From Sindora glabra (lineage: Eukaryota; Streptophyta; Magnoliopsida; Fabales; Fabaceae), in NCBI GenBank assembly GCA_020226215.1, contig CM035226.1, positions 61,589,455 through 61,653,454 of the forward strand: 64,000 nt of DNA, in the 5' to 3' direction. Numbering within the stretch: position 1 is the first letter of the stretch; each line of letters begins with the position of its first letter. Below are positions 51,861 to 64,000 of this stretch, one piece after another. The translations under genes were made by a program, and so were the position numbers. The notes under the pieces are model-generated. The model had not been told where the DNA came from. It saw only the letters and a list, made by a program, of their open reading frames with translations, and searched no databases.

Positions 51861-52300
51861 GTTAGATTTTATTTCCTCCAACATTAAAAACTTAAAAAAT
51901 TACTTCTTCAAAATTTATTTAATTAAAAATTAATACTTAGTATTCATTTAATCAATCATTTTATTAAATTATATTAATTTTTAGATAGTTGTTAAAACAG
52001 AGTTCACAATATTATAATATGTTAATTTTTTATTATTTTTCACTTATGATTTTATTTTATGTAATTAATAGAAATTAATTATATATAATTTTTTATTAAA
52101 TACTTGTAAATAAGGTGCAAAATTACATGAAAAAAATAACTATTTATAATGTTATAATTCTTGTTTAAAAATTTCTGTAAAAATTACATTATTTGATAAA
52201 ATGATTAATTAAATGAATAATTGGTATTATTCTAAGTTTTGTAAAATTTAAAGAGGTAATTTTCAAATTTCTAAAATTAAATAAAGTATTTTACATTTTC
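51860..52300. mobile_element. Long inverted-repeat MITE, relative of the one in TPS intron 3
   Basis: The left arm carries ATTCATTTAATCAATCATTT and the inverted right arm ATTCATTTAATTAATCATTT. Right-end GTATTTTACA is shared with the element at 28617-29095. Ends are approximate. Confidence 0.6.
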
Positions 52301-53234
52301 CCAAAAATAATAAAATATGATTTTTGAGAGATTTAATTATAGGTCCTTATTCTTGCCAAATAGAAGTTGAGAATTATTTTTAATATTTATAACTAACAAT
52401 AAAATTAGCAATTAATTTCTTTATCCTGAGAACGGAAACATGTGAGATTCGCCATTGAACTCTTTTTTTTTTTTAAATGTAAAAGTGAAATTGTAAAATA
52501 AGATATAAAGATAATATGACCAGCTTTCGTTTTATTCGAATTGAAAGAAGCCAATTTTCAATTTTGTTATCTATATATAGTTACGTAAAATTCACCTTCA
52601 TTACAAATTATATTCTTTTAATTTTTAAGATATTAAAAATCTTACCAACATTTTTCTAATGGATAGAAAGAAAAATGTGCCTCATAACAACTTTTTTTAT
52701 TTGCTCATGTATATTTACTTTAAATGACAATTAAAAAATATGCATTGCAATGCATAGTACAAGTAAAGAAAAATCTAAAAAGTTTTTCATTTCTAAAAAA
52801 CAAAACTTGTATATTTTATTATTGAAAATTTTATAAATACTATAATAGTAACATATAGTCTGGTTAATATATATTTTTAGTCTTTATTGAAAATTGTTGA
52901 TATAAATTCACATAAATATGAAAAGAAATCATATTTTATTTGGTTGTGATTTCATCTGAATTTACTAACACACTTTTTATGAAATATTCCATAAAAAATT
53001 ATAAGGAAAAAAGTTTGGATGAACAAATTAGTACTAACATTAAAAAGCACAAATGGGTAAATTTTAATTATGAAAATACAAGTTTATTAAGTGAAAATCA
53101 CAAAATTATAGGTGGATAAAATATAATATTCTCTTTTGTATATGTGTGTGGGTATAAAATAATGATTATGGTGCATAGGTTGCATCAATGTACTATTAAT
53201 CTGATTCATTAAATTTTGAATTAATGAAATACAA

Positions 53235-53391
<157 letters not shown>

Positions 53392-53434
53392 GTGAAAGTG
53401 TATATATGAAATAAGTTGTAAAAATTGTTAGAGA

Positions 53435-53720
53435 ATATTCAGGAAATAAAGAAAATAAATAGATGACAAAATTGAGGGAATGAAATGATAGGTATGACAT
53501 TTCATGTCAAAAGGAAGCTCTTGAATATTCCAAATTAATGCACGGCTCTTCCCCATCACGGGGACATTGGATGCTGGCAAAGATGCCTTGTGATTGATGG
53601 TTGTTAAGGTCGTGATGGTTGGCTAGATATTCAATTGTTAAGGTATATTCAGAAAATAAAGAAAATAAATAGGTGAGAAAATTGAAAGATTAAAATGTTG
53701 GGCATGACATTTTCTAGAAA
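53435..53720. repeat. Pair of about 75-bp direct repeats
   Basis: The string AAATAAAGAAAATAAATAG, followed by a similar run ending GGCATGACATTT or GGTATGACATTT, occurs at about 53442-53505 and 53648-53712. Confidence 0.7.
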
Positions 53721-53864
53721 TTATATTTAGGACAATTTTTCTATTTAGTTATAAATGACTTTACAAAAATTGTACACTACACAATGTTTAACCTAGAATA
53801 AGAAATTACAATTTTTTATTTTTATAGTCAAAATCAATCCAATAAAAAATAGTTGCGGTTATGT

Positions 53865-54200
53865 ACTTGGTTTTAAAGTTGTGTATTTTCATCTTTTATA
53901 TCTTATCCTCATTTATAGTATGCTTTTGTGAATTATGTCCAATAATTGGCTAATTCTCACAACTGTGACTGCAAATATTGTAATTGCAAATTGCACCATA
54001 TTTAAAATTTCTAGCAATGTTGCGTTGCAACAGTCATATTTTTTTATTTTTTTTTCATAATTTTGGTAATTCCAACAAAATTGCAACTACAATTTAGGTA
54101 CTTCATTTTTAAAATTGAAATCTAAATGGAAAATTGAAATGTTTAATTCTTACGGTATGGCACAAGTATGTGGAAAACATGTTGCAACTTTTTATGGCAC
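53865..54200 (+). pseudogene. Relic of a TPS 3' flank without exons
   Basis: The stretch GTACTTGGTTTTAAAGTTGT, then TTTTCATCTTTTATATCTT and TATGCTTTTGTGAATTATG, is closely similar to 44320-44400 downstream of pseudogene B and more distantly to 23225-23310 downstream of copy A. Similarity continues in pieces to 54190. No TPS coding exon lies next to it, so only the downstream part of a further copy, or a segment split off by insertion, remains. Confidence 0.6.
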
Positions 54201-55542
54201 TACCATTAATTGTAAGTATTTTATTTTTGAAAAAATTGGCTAAACAATAATCTAAGAAATTTTTATTTTTTAAATCCAAATTTGTTAAAGTAACTTATTA
54301 CTTGAAATTATAAATATTTGATTATGAGTTAATATGTTTAATGGTTATAGTACAGGCCTATACCTTTACTGGCCATAATGGGAGGATTTGATGAAATTTT
54401 ATTCATATTAGTTGAGTCCTTCTCTACTTTGAACTTAATCTAGACATTAACTTATTTTATTAAGAACCACACATTCTAAGAAAAGGAGAAAAAGATATAT
54501 GTTTTGAATTTCATCTTATTTAGAAGAATTAAATTCATGATAAAAATAATATTTTTACATTAATTTTATTATGGTATTTTAAATTTGAAATAAATTTTAA
54601 TATTAATTTTTCTTAAATGTAATATCAAAGTCACTTGTGTAACATTAAAATCTAAAATAATAAAATTGTTTAATTAGTTCAATAAATTTATGATTTATGA
54701 TATCTTGATTATGGATTAATTAAGACACGGGCTCATGATTTATGAGGTCAAGTACAATCGTTATTAGAATATGTTATTTTGGTGTGGTTTTTACGGTGAT
54801 GACCAATGGCTTTGTCAATTTCTCTCTCCACCTCCATATTATTTAACACTTGGTTTGCTTCCCCTTTCCTCCCCACATATGAACCCACCCTTCAAAAGTT
54901 TCTTCCCCATTTTTTTATCATGAATTTTGTATTTTTACTTTGCTGCAAGTTATCATAAATAGATCCAGGATGTATAATTTTATTTTTGAATCTCATGGAA
55001 TATATATATATCTTGAAGTTGGTAGATGGCTTTTATAAATTATGTTTATACGATTATAATGCATTGCATGAATTCGTGGTATTAGTATGATTGCTTTTTT
55101 TTTTTAATACGAGTTTTTATAAGAATCATCAATAATATACCTATTAATTTTCTGGATTTAATAGGATAAATGCAGTATTTTGTTAAATGATTTTCTTTAA
55201 AAAAATATTCAAGGTCTTATTTGATAAACTGATGTGTGATATTATTGTTCTAAATAATGTGTATATGATTATATATTTTAGACATTCACATCCTATATTG
55301 TTATTGTCTATTGCTCATATTCTTGTACAATTTACCTTGCTCCAAGCAAGAGTTTTCCCATTTTTTGCTATATAAAATATTTTATTATATTTTTTAGACA
55401 TTTTGTCGTCGTATAATGGCAAGATAATATCAAGATAATGAGTCACAATACTGGTCTCCAGTGAGTTGCCATCGTAAGTTGTTGAAAGATGGAAAAATCA
55501 AAATTCAGATTGCAAAGACACAATAAATTCACGAGATTGAAG

Positions 55543-56155
55543 TAGGGATGTCAAATTTTCGGATTTCGGGTTTTGCCCTGCGGATTTTGGCCCGCAAAGG
55601 ATGGATTTGATGTAAATTCTTACCCTGCAAGGCAAGGCACATACCCTGCAAGGCAAGGCACAGGGCAAGTTTTCAATTCGGAGCAATTACGCGGGATAAG
55701 GCAATATTGCCTCACGGTGCTCTGTCTTGTCCTAAAATAGTAAATTATTTTTTTATTTTTATATTATTCTTAAAAATATATATTATTATAAATTCATATT
55801 ATTAATTTCATAATTAAAAATATTTATATTAATTATTTTATTTTAATTATTTTTTTAAATTTAAAATTAATTTGATAAATTATATATAATTTTAAATTAA
55901 TATTATTATATTATGTTAAATATTAAATATTAATTATGTATATATTTAAATTTTATAAATTTTAAACTTTTTTTTTAATTTTTTTTCAAATTTTTTCGGA
56001 TTATCTGTGGATCACTAGTGCCTCGCGGATCATGGGGACTAGGCACCAACTTGCCCCGTGATTGGGGAGGGAGCGAGGATGGGGCAGATCCCCGTAATTG
56101 TAGGGCGAGGCAATATACCATTGATCTATCATTGCCCGTCTCATTGCCATCCCTA
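55543..56155. mobile_element. Non-autonomous hAT-like element
   Basis: Termini are TAGGGATG and CATCCCTA. The flanks GATTGAAG (55535-55542) and AATTGAAG (56156-56163) agree at 7 of 8 bases, the target size of hAT elements. The outer 150 bases at each end are GC-rich while the 200-base centre is nearly pure AT. A 19-base motif, CCCTGCAAGGCAAGGCACA, occurs twice near 55624-55664. There is no transposase. Confidence 0.75.
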
Positions 56156-56163
56156 AATTGAAG

Positions 56164-59100
56164 GATAACAACTTGTTTGGCAATTATGTTTATTTTAGTT
56201 TTGTAATAACCACTGGTTAGTAGTAATGTTGAGCATAATTGTGAAACTACATGAAAATAACCCTTTGGTCCTGGGCTCAAATCCTATGACTTTGATGTTA
56301 TTTTAATTTTATGAGAGCAACAAGCGTTCTTCATACTAGGTTCTCTCAATTTCATTCTATTTAGAAATATTTGCTTAATATTCATTCTCTTTTAAAATTT
56401 GCATAAATATTTGAAATTATTCTTTTAATATATATTTTATATTGAATGGAGCTTAAGATTGTGAATTTTAATGCAATGTGGGGCTTGTATGATCTATCTA
56501 GGTGCATGGGATATAGCACCCCACTATAGATTGATTATATTTTGTAAGTTATTTGTTTATTTTTTAAATTATTTGAATGATAGTTTAGGACAATTCCCTT
56601 TTAAATCTCATATCTTTTGGGAAGATTTTTAGATTAAATTCGAATAATTATCACCAGAATGAAGTTATCCATATTGATTTATAAAGCTTTTGAGTTATGA
56701 ATATTTACGAAATTAATTTCTAATTGTTTAAAATTACCTCGTCAAAGGGAGTAGTTGTGTGCTCTAATTAAAAATTGACTTATTGAAGTTTTTTTTAGGA
56801 CATGTTTTATTATTGAGGATTTTTTTGCACAATGGGGAGGAGTTTCCAATATTAAAGTATTGTCTTAGTTAGTTTTAATGTTAGGAGGCTCTTTAAATAC
56901 TATATTCTCTACCCAAAAAAGAAAACGTAACATTTTTTTATAGCCTAAAAGTTTTTATTGTCAATGTGCCCATGAACTAACATATTGCATTTTTATGATA
57001 TTAAGCACAATATCTTTTGCTTCATTAATTTATTTTTTTTTCACATCATAGAAATTATTTTGAATAATTATTATCTCACAGAGAATTTTATTAGGGAAAA
57101 ATAAAAATTTATATTTTCAATAGCTATCTATTAAAATAATAAGATTTTTATTTACAACTTTTGAGAGATCTAATTTTAAGATAAATATTATCTAGAGTGC
57201 AAGGTGAAGGAAATATTATTTCTAGAGCATCTTGCTTGCCAATAATTTGTCTTTAATTAGTTTGATAGAGTATTGATTTCTGATTCATTCTTAACATGAC
57301 AAGGTAATAACATTTCGTAAAAATCATTATTTGAAATAATTTTAGTGATGTAACATTGGGAATTAAGTAATATTTTCTTTTATTTAAGTAAAAAAATTAA
57401 TTAAGTTTTAAGATTATATTGTGATGCAATATAGTTTCTGACGATCGATATTGGTGCTTATTATTTAGTATTCCTTAATAGATTAATTTTGTTATTATTA
57501 TTTTCAATAATTTAATTTGCAATTATAGGTTTAATTTTAATCTCTCAATTCTTTTGGGAGACTTATGGATTAATTTAGATAATTATTACAAAGTGAAATT
57601 AATTTATTTTAATTCATAAGCCTTCGAGTTAATTATTAATAAATATTTATGGGATTAATTTTTAATTATTTTATATATTTACCTATCTAAAAAGAGTAAG
57701 TGTGTATTATAATTAGAAATAAGCATAATAAAATAATTTTTAATTATTTCATATAATGATTTGCCTAAAGGGTTTGTTCTATGTTGTAATTGAAAATTTG
57801 CTTTGTGAAACAATTTTATTTATGTATTTATTTTATTATTGTATATTTTATCTACCTATGGGATAAATTTACAATAATAGTATATTATCCTAGTTGAATC
57901 CAATTTTAAGAGATTCTTTACATACTATATTCTCTACTTAAAGGAGAAAATGTAGTGATATGTATATATTTTTAAGTATGGCTATTGATATTTTAAATGC
58001 CTAGAATTAATATATTACTTTTTTAATTATTTTTACACAATCTCTTTGTTGTAAATATATTAAGCACTAGTATTTTTGAATTTTTATATATCATTTTAAC
58101 AAATGGTGTTTATGTTTATAAACATTTTATTTTATTATAGGTCTTACATGAACTAGTTAAGGGGCATTATTGAACTATACCAATATTGTTTTGGATATTT
58201 TTATCATTTTTTAAATCAATTTATGTTTCTAAAAAAAGGAACATGTTAAAGGGATTTGGTTAATGTTATAAATTTATCTTCATATTAATCTTAATTTAAT
58301 GGTAGCATTAATTTTTAAAATAAATTTATATTTTAAGCCTTATTGTGTTTTTGAATTACATAGATTTAAGATATATTTTTGTATAAAAGGATAAAATTAA
58401 GGCAATTTAGATATAATAATTTTTTATTTTTTGATCATTTGGTATCTAATTTTACATAAGAATTGATCATATGTTATTTATACTTAAAGGATCATTATTT
58501 TGGATAATTTTTATATTCTGGGTCTTTTGAAAAATTTATAGACTATTATGGATAATTATCACCAAAATGAGATTATCCATATTGATTCATAAAGTCTTTG
58601 AATTTACTTGCTTAAAAGAAGTTGATGCATGTTTTAATCATGAATGTTTTATGAAATATATAAGTTTCTTTTACATGCAATATTTTCTTCCTAAAAGTAA
58701 GGTTGTAGTGATGTGTATTACTCTTATGTCCATAAACTAAGAGTTATATTCTTATTTTCAGTATTGTTTCCCTTGCTTGCATGGTAAAAATGCTACCTTT
58801 TTAATTAAACATTTTCTTTCAAGATATAATTAGAACATAGTTGATTGCTTTAGATATAAAGGTAAATCAATTTAAAGGGTTTATCTGCCTAAAAGGGATA
58901 GTCACTTGAATATCAGGTTATCTTCTATATAACTGAGTTAATATATTTGAGAGAGAACTTAATATATATCATATATTTTACCTAAAGAGAAATTTATAGT
59001 TATATATTGAACACATTTGTGTAGACTTTGTTGGTAGTATGAATTAAAATCTTAAAATATAAAATTGATCACAATAAAATTATAAGCATTCCTGATATAT
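56164..59100. other. AT-rich intergenic, no supported gene
   Basis: Several internal phrases recur at a distance (for example 'gattatccatattgatt.ataaag' at about 56660 and 58575, and 'actatattctctac' at about 56900 and 57930). This suggests old duplicated or transposon-derived DNA. No coding or terminal signature was identified. Confidence 0.45.
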
Positions 59101-59599
59101 AATTTGATAAGGTTATGACTGATCAGAATGACAATGATAAGTAAAATTGTAACCTACTTTGCCCTTTAGGTTATCCAGATAGAGAGAAAATGGCAAGAAA
59201 ATTTTTAAGAGTGGGAATCCTTATTGTGCATCCTTTAAATAATAACCTTGATACCTTTACTTAAGGTCAAACTTGTGATAGAAAACTATTGACCACTAAA
59301 GGGCTATAGGTTGGGACCTTTACCCATATGAGCTTATGCATGATCCAACCTATCACGAATCATACACATTAAACTAGGACTCAATCTATTCTATGCTTAA
59401 TATTAAAACATTAAGTTAATTACTTAAATAAATATTTCAATAATTAATTAATGCTAATCCATATATTATTTCTAATAAAATTAATTATTTTATTTTTAAA
59501 TATAACAATCTCCCACTTAGATAGCATTAATTAATTACATGGAATAATTGAAATATCAATAATAAAGCAATTAGTTATACATTAAGTTATAAACTTAAT

Positions 59600-59769
59600 T
59601 CAGAGAATGAGATCATGTAGAATCACTAAATTCGATAAGGAGACATGTGATATAATATCTCATAATTTGAAAGAAACAGAATAAAATTTAGTCTTTCGAC
59701 TATTGCTCAAAAGAGAAAAGCTCAAAAGAGAAAAACTCAAAATCATTGAATTTGATAAGGAAACAAATG

Positions 59770-59810
<41 letters not shown>

Positions 59811-60070
59811 CTACTGTTTCAATATCCAAATTGAGCAACGATTACATAAGTGGAATGAGACTATACAGAATCAATGAATTCGATAGGGAGACAAGTGATG
59901 TAAAATTAATGTCTCATAATCCCAAAGGAATTAGATATATATAAGGTTAGTTTTTTTACCACAGTCATAAGAGAAATAACTTAAAATCATTGAATTCGAT
60001 AGGGAGGCAAATGATTTATATATGTATAAAACATATTACCAATGTTTCAATTTGAGCAATTACTGGTCAT
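59600..60070. repeat. Two tandem copies, about 230-bp unit, in Copia 3' region
   Basis: Each copy contains 'gaatgaga.(c)at(g)ta(c)agaatca', then GATAAGGAGACATGTGAT or GATAGGGAGACAAGTGAT, then 'aaaatcattgaatt.gata(a/g)gga'. They lie between the polypurine site and the RNase H relic. Confidence 0.65.
59773..59804. repeat. (TA)n microsatellite
   Basis: About 16 TA units inside the Copia 3' region, in one of two tandem copies only. Confidence 0.9.
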
Positions 60071-60209
60071 ATACATCAACAAAATAAAATAAGCATATCT
60101 CAGACTCCTACTAAACTAAGGCTTCATCAAAAGATTTAACAAGACCTATATGAGTTACTTAATTTTAAATACTCCTATAGGTAAGCCTTAAGTTAACAAA
60201 TCCCTAGCA

Positions 60210-61560
60210 TGTCTCCACTAGGGTTGTGTCTAACACGAGTCTAAGATTCAGCAGTCTTCTCTCTCTAATGAATAGGAGTTTAACATCAAAATATTCAATA
60301 CAACTAGAATTCCTATGGTTTTGAGAGAAGTATACAATAGAAGAATTATTGCAATAAAAAATTGCTAAAGATCGTGATATAGAACTAACCAATTGCATGA
60401 TGGATATCAACTTCCTCAACTATATAGCCGGATAAGTGGCCTTATAACATGCGATAAACTCTGCTTTCATAGTTAAGGTAGCTGTGAGTGTCTGTTTAAC
60501 ATAGCCAGCTCCTCCAGACATCATAAAGATATATCCAAATATTGACATACAATCATCTATATATAAGACATAATCAAAATCTGAATAACTAACACTCTCA
60601 AGTAAATTGGATCATCTACAAGTCAACATATGATTCTTAGTATTTTAAAGATACCTCATTATCTTCTTAGCTACTTTCCAATAATCCATCCTAGGGTTAC
60701 TCAAGTTTCTTCCAAGCGCACTAATAGCAAAAGCTATATTTAGATGAATGCAGACCTGTGCATACATAAGACTACCAATAATGGAAGCATAAGGAATCTT
60801 GTTCATTTTAGCCCTTTTAATATCAGTTTGAGGGCACTGTGATTAAGACAAGATATTGTCGTTTAAATAGGCATTGGACTGGATGCACAGGTAACCATCT
60901 TAAAACTTTTAAGCACTCATTCAATGCAATTGGCTTGATACAAACCTAAAACACTATGAGTTCTATCATGATGGATTTGAATTCTAAGAACAAAAAATGC
61001 TTTGCTAAGATCCTTCATATCAAAATGACATGACAACATGCGTTTTAACTCATCTAAATTAATTGAGTTGCTAGCTAACAAAATGTCATCAACATAAAGT
61101 ACTAAGATAACAAAATTACCTTTATTAAATTTATTGAAATTCTTGTACGTATACAATATAATTATTCGATATTGCAAGCCGCTGGACCCTTTGAGAATGT
61201 CCTAATTCAATGGTTAGCTAATTAGGTCCTTTATCATGAGGATCTTTATTTATCTAAATTGGATTGTTAACATTATCTCTTATAGTGTTTGAGGGAGTCA
61301 GAATAGGTATAGGCAGAATGTTAGCCTTATCACATAGATTGATAACCCTAGGCACTGAATTCTCACTATCCAAGTCATCCTTAAAATAGAATGTCCAATC
61401 AAACTCAATGAACTTGGTACTATGAGTAGGATAATAAAATCTACAACCTCTTAATCTAATTCAATACCTAATGAAGAACTCACCGATTGTTCTAGAGTCT
61501 AATTTCTTCAACTAAGGATTATATTGTCTTATCTCTACTTTACAACCCCAAACTTAAAAA
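60210..61560 (-). pseudogene. Copia reverse transcriptase and RNase H remnant
   Basis: Going down the minus strand: a post-integrase segment with RTIGEFFIRY and FIEFDWTFYF (about 61380-61500), then the RT core with LVLYVDDILLASNSINLDEL (about 61050-61120, catalytic YVDD intact) and FVLRIQIHHDRTHSVLGLYQ. The RNase H part follows with SVSYSDFDYV, GYIFMMSGGAGYVKQTLTA (about 60480-60600), then IFYCNNSSIVYFSQNHRNSS (about 60300-60370). Stops and frameshifts divide it into several frames. Confidence 0.85.
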
Positions 61561-62250
61561 ATTTCAAAATTTAAGAAATTTAAGTCTAACAATACACTTT
61601 GTCTTTCTAATCTCTCTCTAGAAAAAAAGGCTTAAATTTTAATCCTACAAAATGAAAGAATTCTCACTCATTCTATAACATTTATGCCTAATCACAACAC
61701 TGACGGGAACATTAGATGATACAACATGACAATCATTCAAATTCAAATGATACAAACCATTTTGTAAGGTGGCATACCAATAATAACAAAATCATAATAA
61801 ATTTTAATCTTTCATTTCCTTGTCAAAAGAAATAACTACAATTATCCAAAATAGAACTAGAAATCAAATTCCTTTTTGTAGAAGGTACATAAACGATATT
61901 ATTCAAATTAAAAAGTGTCCAAAAGATAAACATAAAGAAAAAATAATCCTATGTATTCAATTTCAATTTTACTTCATACTACTCCCAATACAATCTTCTC
62001 TGTCTCACTTGGAATCTGCTTGTTTCTGAGCCCCTTCTTGCTCATGCTTATTCTTTAGCTTATAATATTGAGACATCTTGTGTCCAGGGATCTTGCAATA
62101 ATTGCACTTGTCTTTAAATTTCTTCTGTTGTCCCTTGCTTTTATCACCACCTTTCTTGAACTCAAACCTTCCAGATATCTATGTCTCTGGTTTCTTTCCT
62201 CTTTTATCATTTCCACCTGACTTATTATTAGAGCCCTGAGACAAGTAATT
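61561..62250 (-). pseudogene. Copia gag end, zinc knuckle and pre-integrase remnant
   Basis: A decayed zinc knuckle CNYCKIPGHKMSQY (about 62055-62105) has the last cysteine changed to tyrosine. It is followed by the pre-integrase segment NNIVYVPSTKRNLISSSILD (about 61830-61900). The sequence then passes almost directly to the post-integrase segment, so the catalytic integrase core of about 1 kb is missing. Confidence 0.7.
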
Positions 62251-62289
62251 GACAAAAGGTGGTTATAGGTTACTTTTCATAGTCTTCTC

Positions 62290-62870
62290 CTCTTGAATTA
62301 CTATAGAAATCATTTAGTCTATTATCCACTCTCCCTTTTGTAAATTATAGGAAGTTCTCATGTAGCTATATTTAGTTGGCAATGATTGAAGGACTTTGTA
62401 GACTAAAGTATTTTCTCCTAGATCAATGATGTACGGTCTCAGCTTATTATAGTAATGAATCATCTTAATTATATGCTCTTTGACACCCGAAACTCCATCA
62501 TAACGAGTGTTGTCAAGCATGGAGAGATAATAGACTTTTTGAGTCTTATCAAGCTTTTTGAATTTTTCACCAACAGCTCTTATGTATTCCATAGTAATGT
62601 CCTTATCTAGGATACTCTCTCTAATCTCATTTTCAGTAGTGAACTTAATCACTACTAAATAAATCCAATTCGACTCATACCATTATTTATAATAGGTCTT
62701 ATCTGTAGCACTAGACTCAGGTAAGAGATAAGCTAGTTTCGATTCTTTAAAAGCTAAATCTTCCTTAAAGATTGTCAGGTACATGTTCAAAAACTCTTTC
62801 CATTCATCATAATTCATTTTATTAAGAGTCCTTACCACAGATAGTTGTTGAAAGATCGAGACTAATGCAA
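62290..62870 (-). pseudogene. Copia gag (UBN2-type) remnant
   Basis: The frame starts near 62870 with VVRTLNKMNYDEWKEFLNMY, reaches a stop after DKTYYK, then stays open for 112 residues (62314-62652) with the LPTKYSYMRTSY region typical of Copia gag. Apart from one stop and a frame slip near the end it is well preserved. Confidence 0.8.
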
Positions 62871-64000
62871 CAGAATTAGAAAATTATTAATTATGCATGC
62901 ACAATATAATTATAACATAAGATTTCTAATTAAATTAGTTAAATAACTATTTAACAAAGTGGTATCAAAATTACATGTACTATATGATTTACCTTGTATA
63001 AGAGCCTACACAAGAATGTAATCAATATAGCCATACTGATAGGGTACAAAAAATATTGTAACATTATAAATATTGCATGCGTATTCAAAGGAGTCTAAAC
63101 CCTAAAATTATATTAGCACTGTTACATCAATAGGTGTATCCATCATTAATGCAATATATTCCTAGACATCACAAAAGGACAATATTTTATGTAAAGCAGT
63201 CTTATTATATCTCTTATCTATCACTTGTGTGAATTAAATGGCCTTGGGGATCCATATATGTATAAGATTACATAATTAAGGGCCCAAAATTTTATCTAAT
63301 ATAGCTATGATTATAATTAGAGAGAGTGGTTGCACACCAAGCCTAGAAAAAATGTGAAGAATGTTCATGAATTTTTACTAGCCAAAATTCCATAAATAGA
63401 ATGTATTTTTTTATAGTATAAATCTTATAAAACTCAAAATAAATATTTATTAGCGACTAAAATTTTTTGAAAATTAATAAATATATAAAATATTATTATT
63501 ATTTTAAAAGAATTCTAGGCAAAAAAAATAATCAAAAGGACTCGAATTGGATTAACTTAAGGTTGAATCCCATAGCTTCATAGCTAGCGTAACTAAATCC
63601 ATCTTTCGAGGTCACGTGCACTGTCGATAATGCTGAATTCTCCATTTCCTTCGTGGAGTAACCGCAAGGCTGAAATTCAAACTTGCAAATTACATGACTA
63701 GGAATTATATCCTTGATCCAGACAATTTTGTCATTTTTTTCCCACTGCCGCTGGTGGAACAATTGTTAAAAAAATACGGATGCCCTTTTTATGGTATAAG
63801 CTAGTCATGCACATCTCCAGAGTAATCATGTTCGTTTGATCGCTTAATAGTGATTTGGAGCCCTCCATACAAGCAGAATAAATGTGCCAATTGTGATTCG
63901 GAATGGAGGAATCATCGATTACATAGGCATTGCTATTAAGATGGCTAAAATAATAATGTTAAATAAATATTTCAATAATTAATTAATGCTAATTCATATG

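Larger units (their letters stand above)
59100..64000 (-). mobile_element. Degenerate Ty1/Copia retrotransposon, minus strand, cut by window end
   Basis: Its coding remnants run 62870 down to about 60210. On the minus strand GTGGGAGAT|TGTTATA marks a Copia polypurine tract and LTR start, so the left LTR ends at 59507. A 40-base match between 59424-59462 and 63958-63996 shows that the second LTR begins near the window end. A reading frame at 63532-63762 and its surroundings lie between gag and that LTR and are unexplained. A (TA)n tract is at 59773-59804. Confidence 0.75.

Noticed and set aside
51556..51861. 101-residue + frame MSVFVAVFNAIL...
   Set aside because: Overlapping frames exist on both strands, there is no recognised domain, and it abuts a MITE; support is too weak to call a gene.
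62958..62980. TGGTATCAAAATTACATG on the + strand, similar to a tRNA-Met primer site
   Set aside because: The Copia element here is on the minus strand, so the orientation is wrong; likely chance.
63532..63762. 76-residue minus-strand frame near the window end
   Set aside because: The composition looks protein-like, but I recognise no domain; it lies inside the Copia region between gag and the LTR and may be a captured fragment or chance.

Overview
The window is strongly AT-rich plant nuclear DNA. It has intron-split genes with GT..AG junctions, long (TA)n microsatellites, and Copia, CACTA, hAT, Mutator-like and Tourist-like transposon debris. One assembly gap of 578 N lies at 31977-32554. 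Gene structure and repeats fit an angiosperm, probably a woody eudicot; I cannot name the species from sequence alone.

The functional core is a small terpene synthase (TPS-a, sesquiterpene synthase type) cluster, all on the + strand. Copy A (18629-23115) is complete: seven exons join without frameshift into a 562-residue protein with RPx8W, RDR, DDTYD and NSE/DTE-type motifs. About 2.1 kb upstream lies a lone promoter plus first exon of a sister gene (16420-16542), with an intact donor and start codon but no following exons. Copy B (exons 2-7, 27733-44143) is a pseudogene. It has no exon 1, a GT-to-AT change at the exon 4 donor, and a 13-bp duplication in exon 6 that makes a stop and frameshift. 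Its introns 4 and 5 are swollen to 8.9 and 4.6 kb by transposons. A stretch at about 53865-54200 resembles the TPS 3' flank but has no exons next to it, so a further copy probably once existed.

Layout: 1-12440 is transposon debris, including a probable degenerate CACTA element with two likely ends and a Ptta/En/Spm-type coding remnant. 13560-15330 is less AT-rich and includes what looks like an orphan promoter and 5' exon with a splice donor. 16300-23145 holds the orphan exon and TPS copy A. 23150-27700 is intergenic with two outward-facing CACTA ends. 27733-44143 is TPS pseudogene B with nested elements: a Mutator-type inverted-repeat element carrying a non-autonomous minus-strand LTR element in intron 4, and a CACTA-like repeat block, a 173-bp palindromic MITE and an unrecognised reading frame in intron 5. 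44547-51037 is an old minus-strand Copia element with paired 523-bp LTRs. 51038-59100 is intergenic, with inverted-repeat elements including a 613-bp hAT-like one. 59100-64000 is a degraded minus-strand Copia element whose integrase core is missing.

Only copy A is likely to make an enzyme, presumably a cytosolic sesquiterpene synthase acting on farnesyl diphosphate. The rest records tandem duplication followed by decay and transposon invasion. I saw no tRNA, rRNA, CRISPR or other non-coding RNA gene that I could support.
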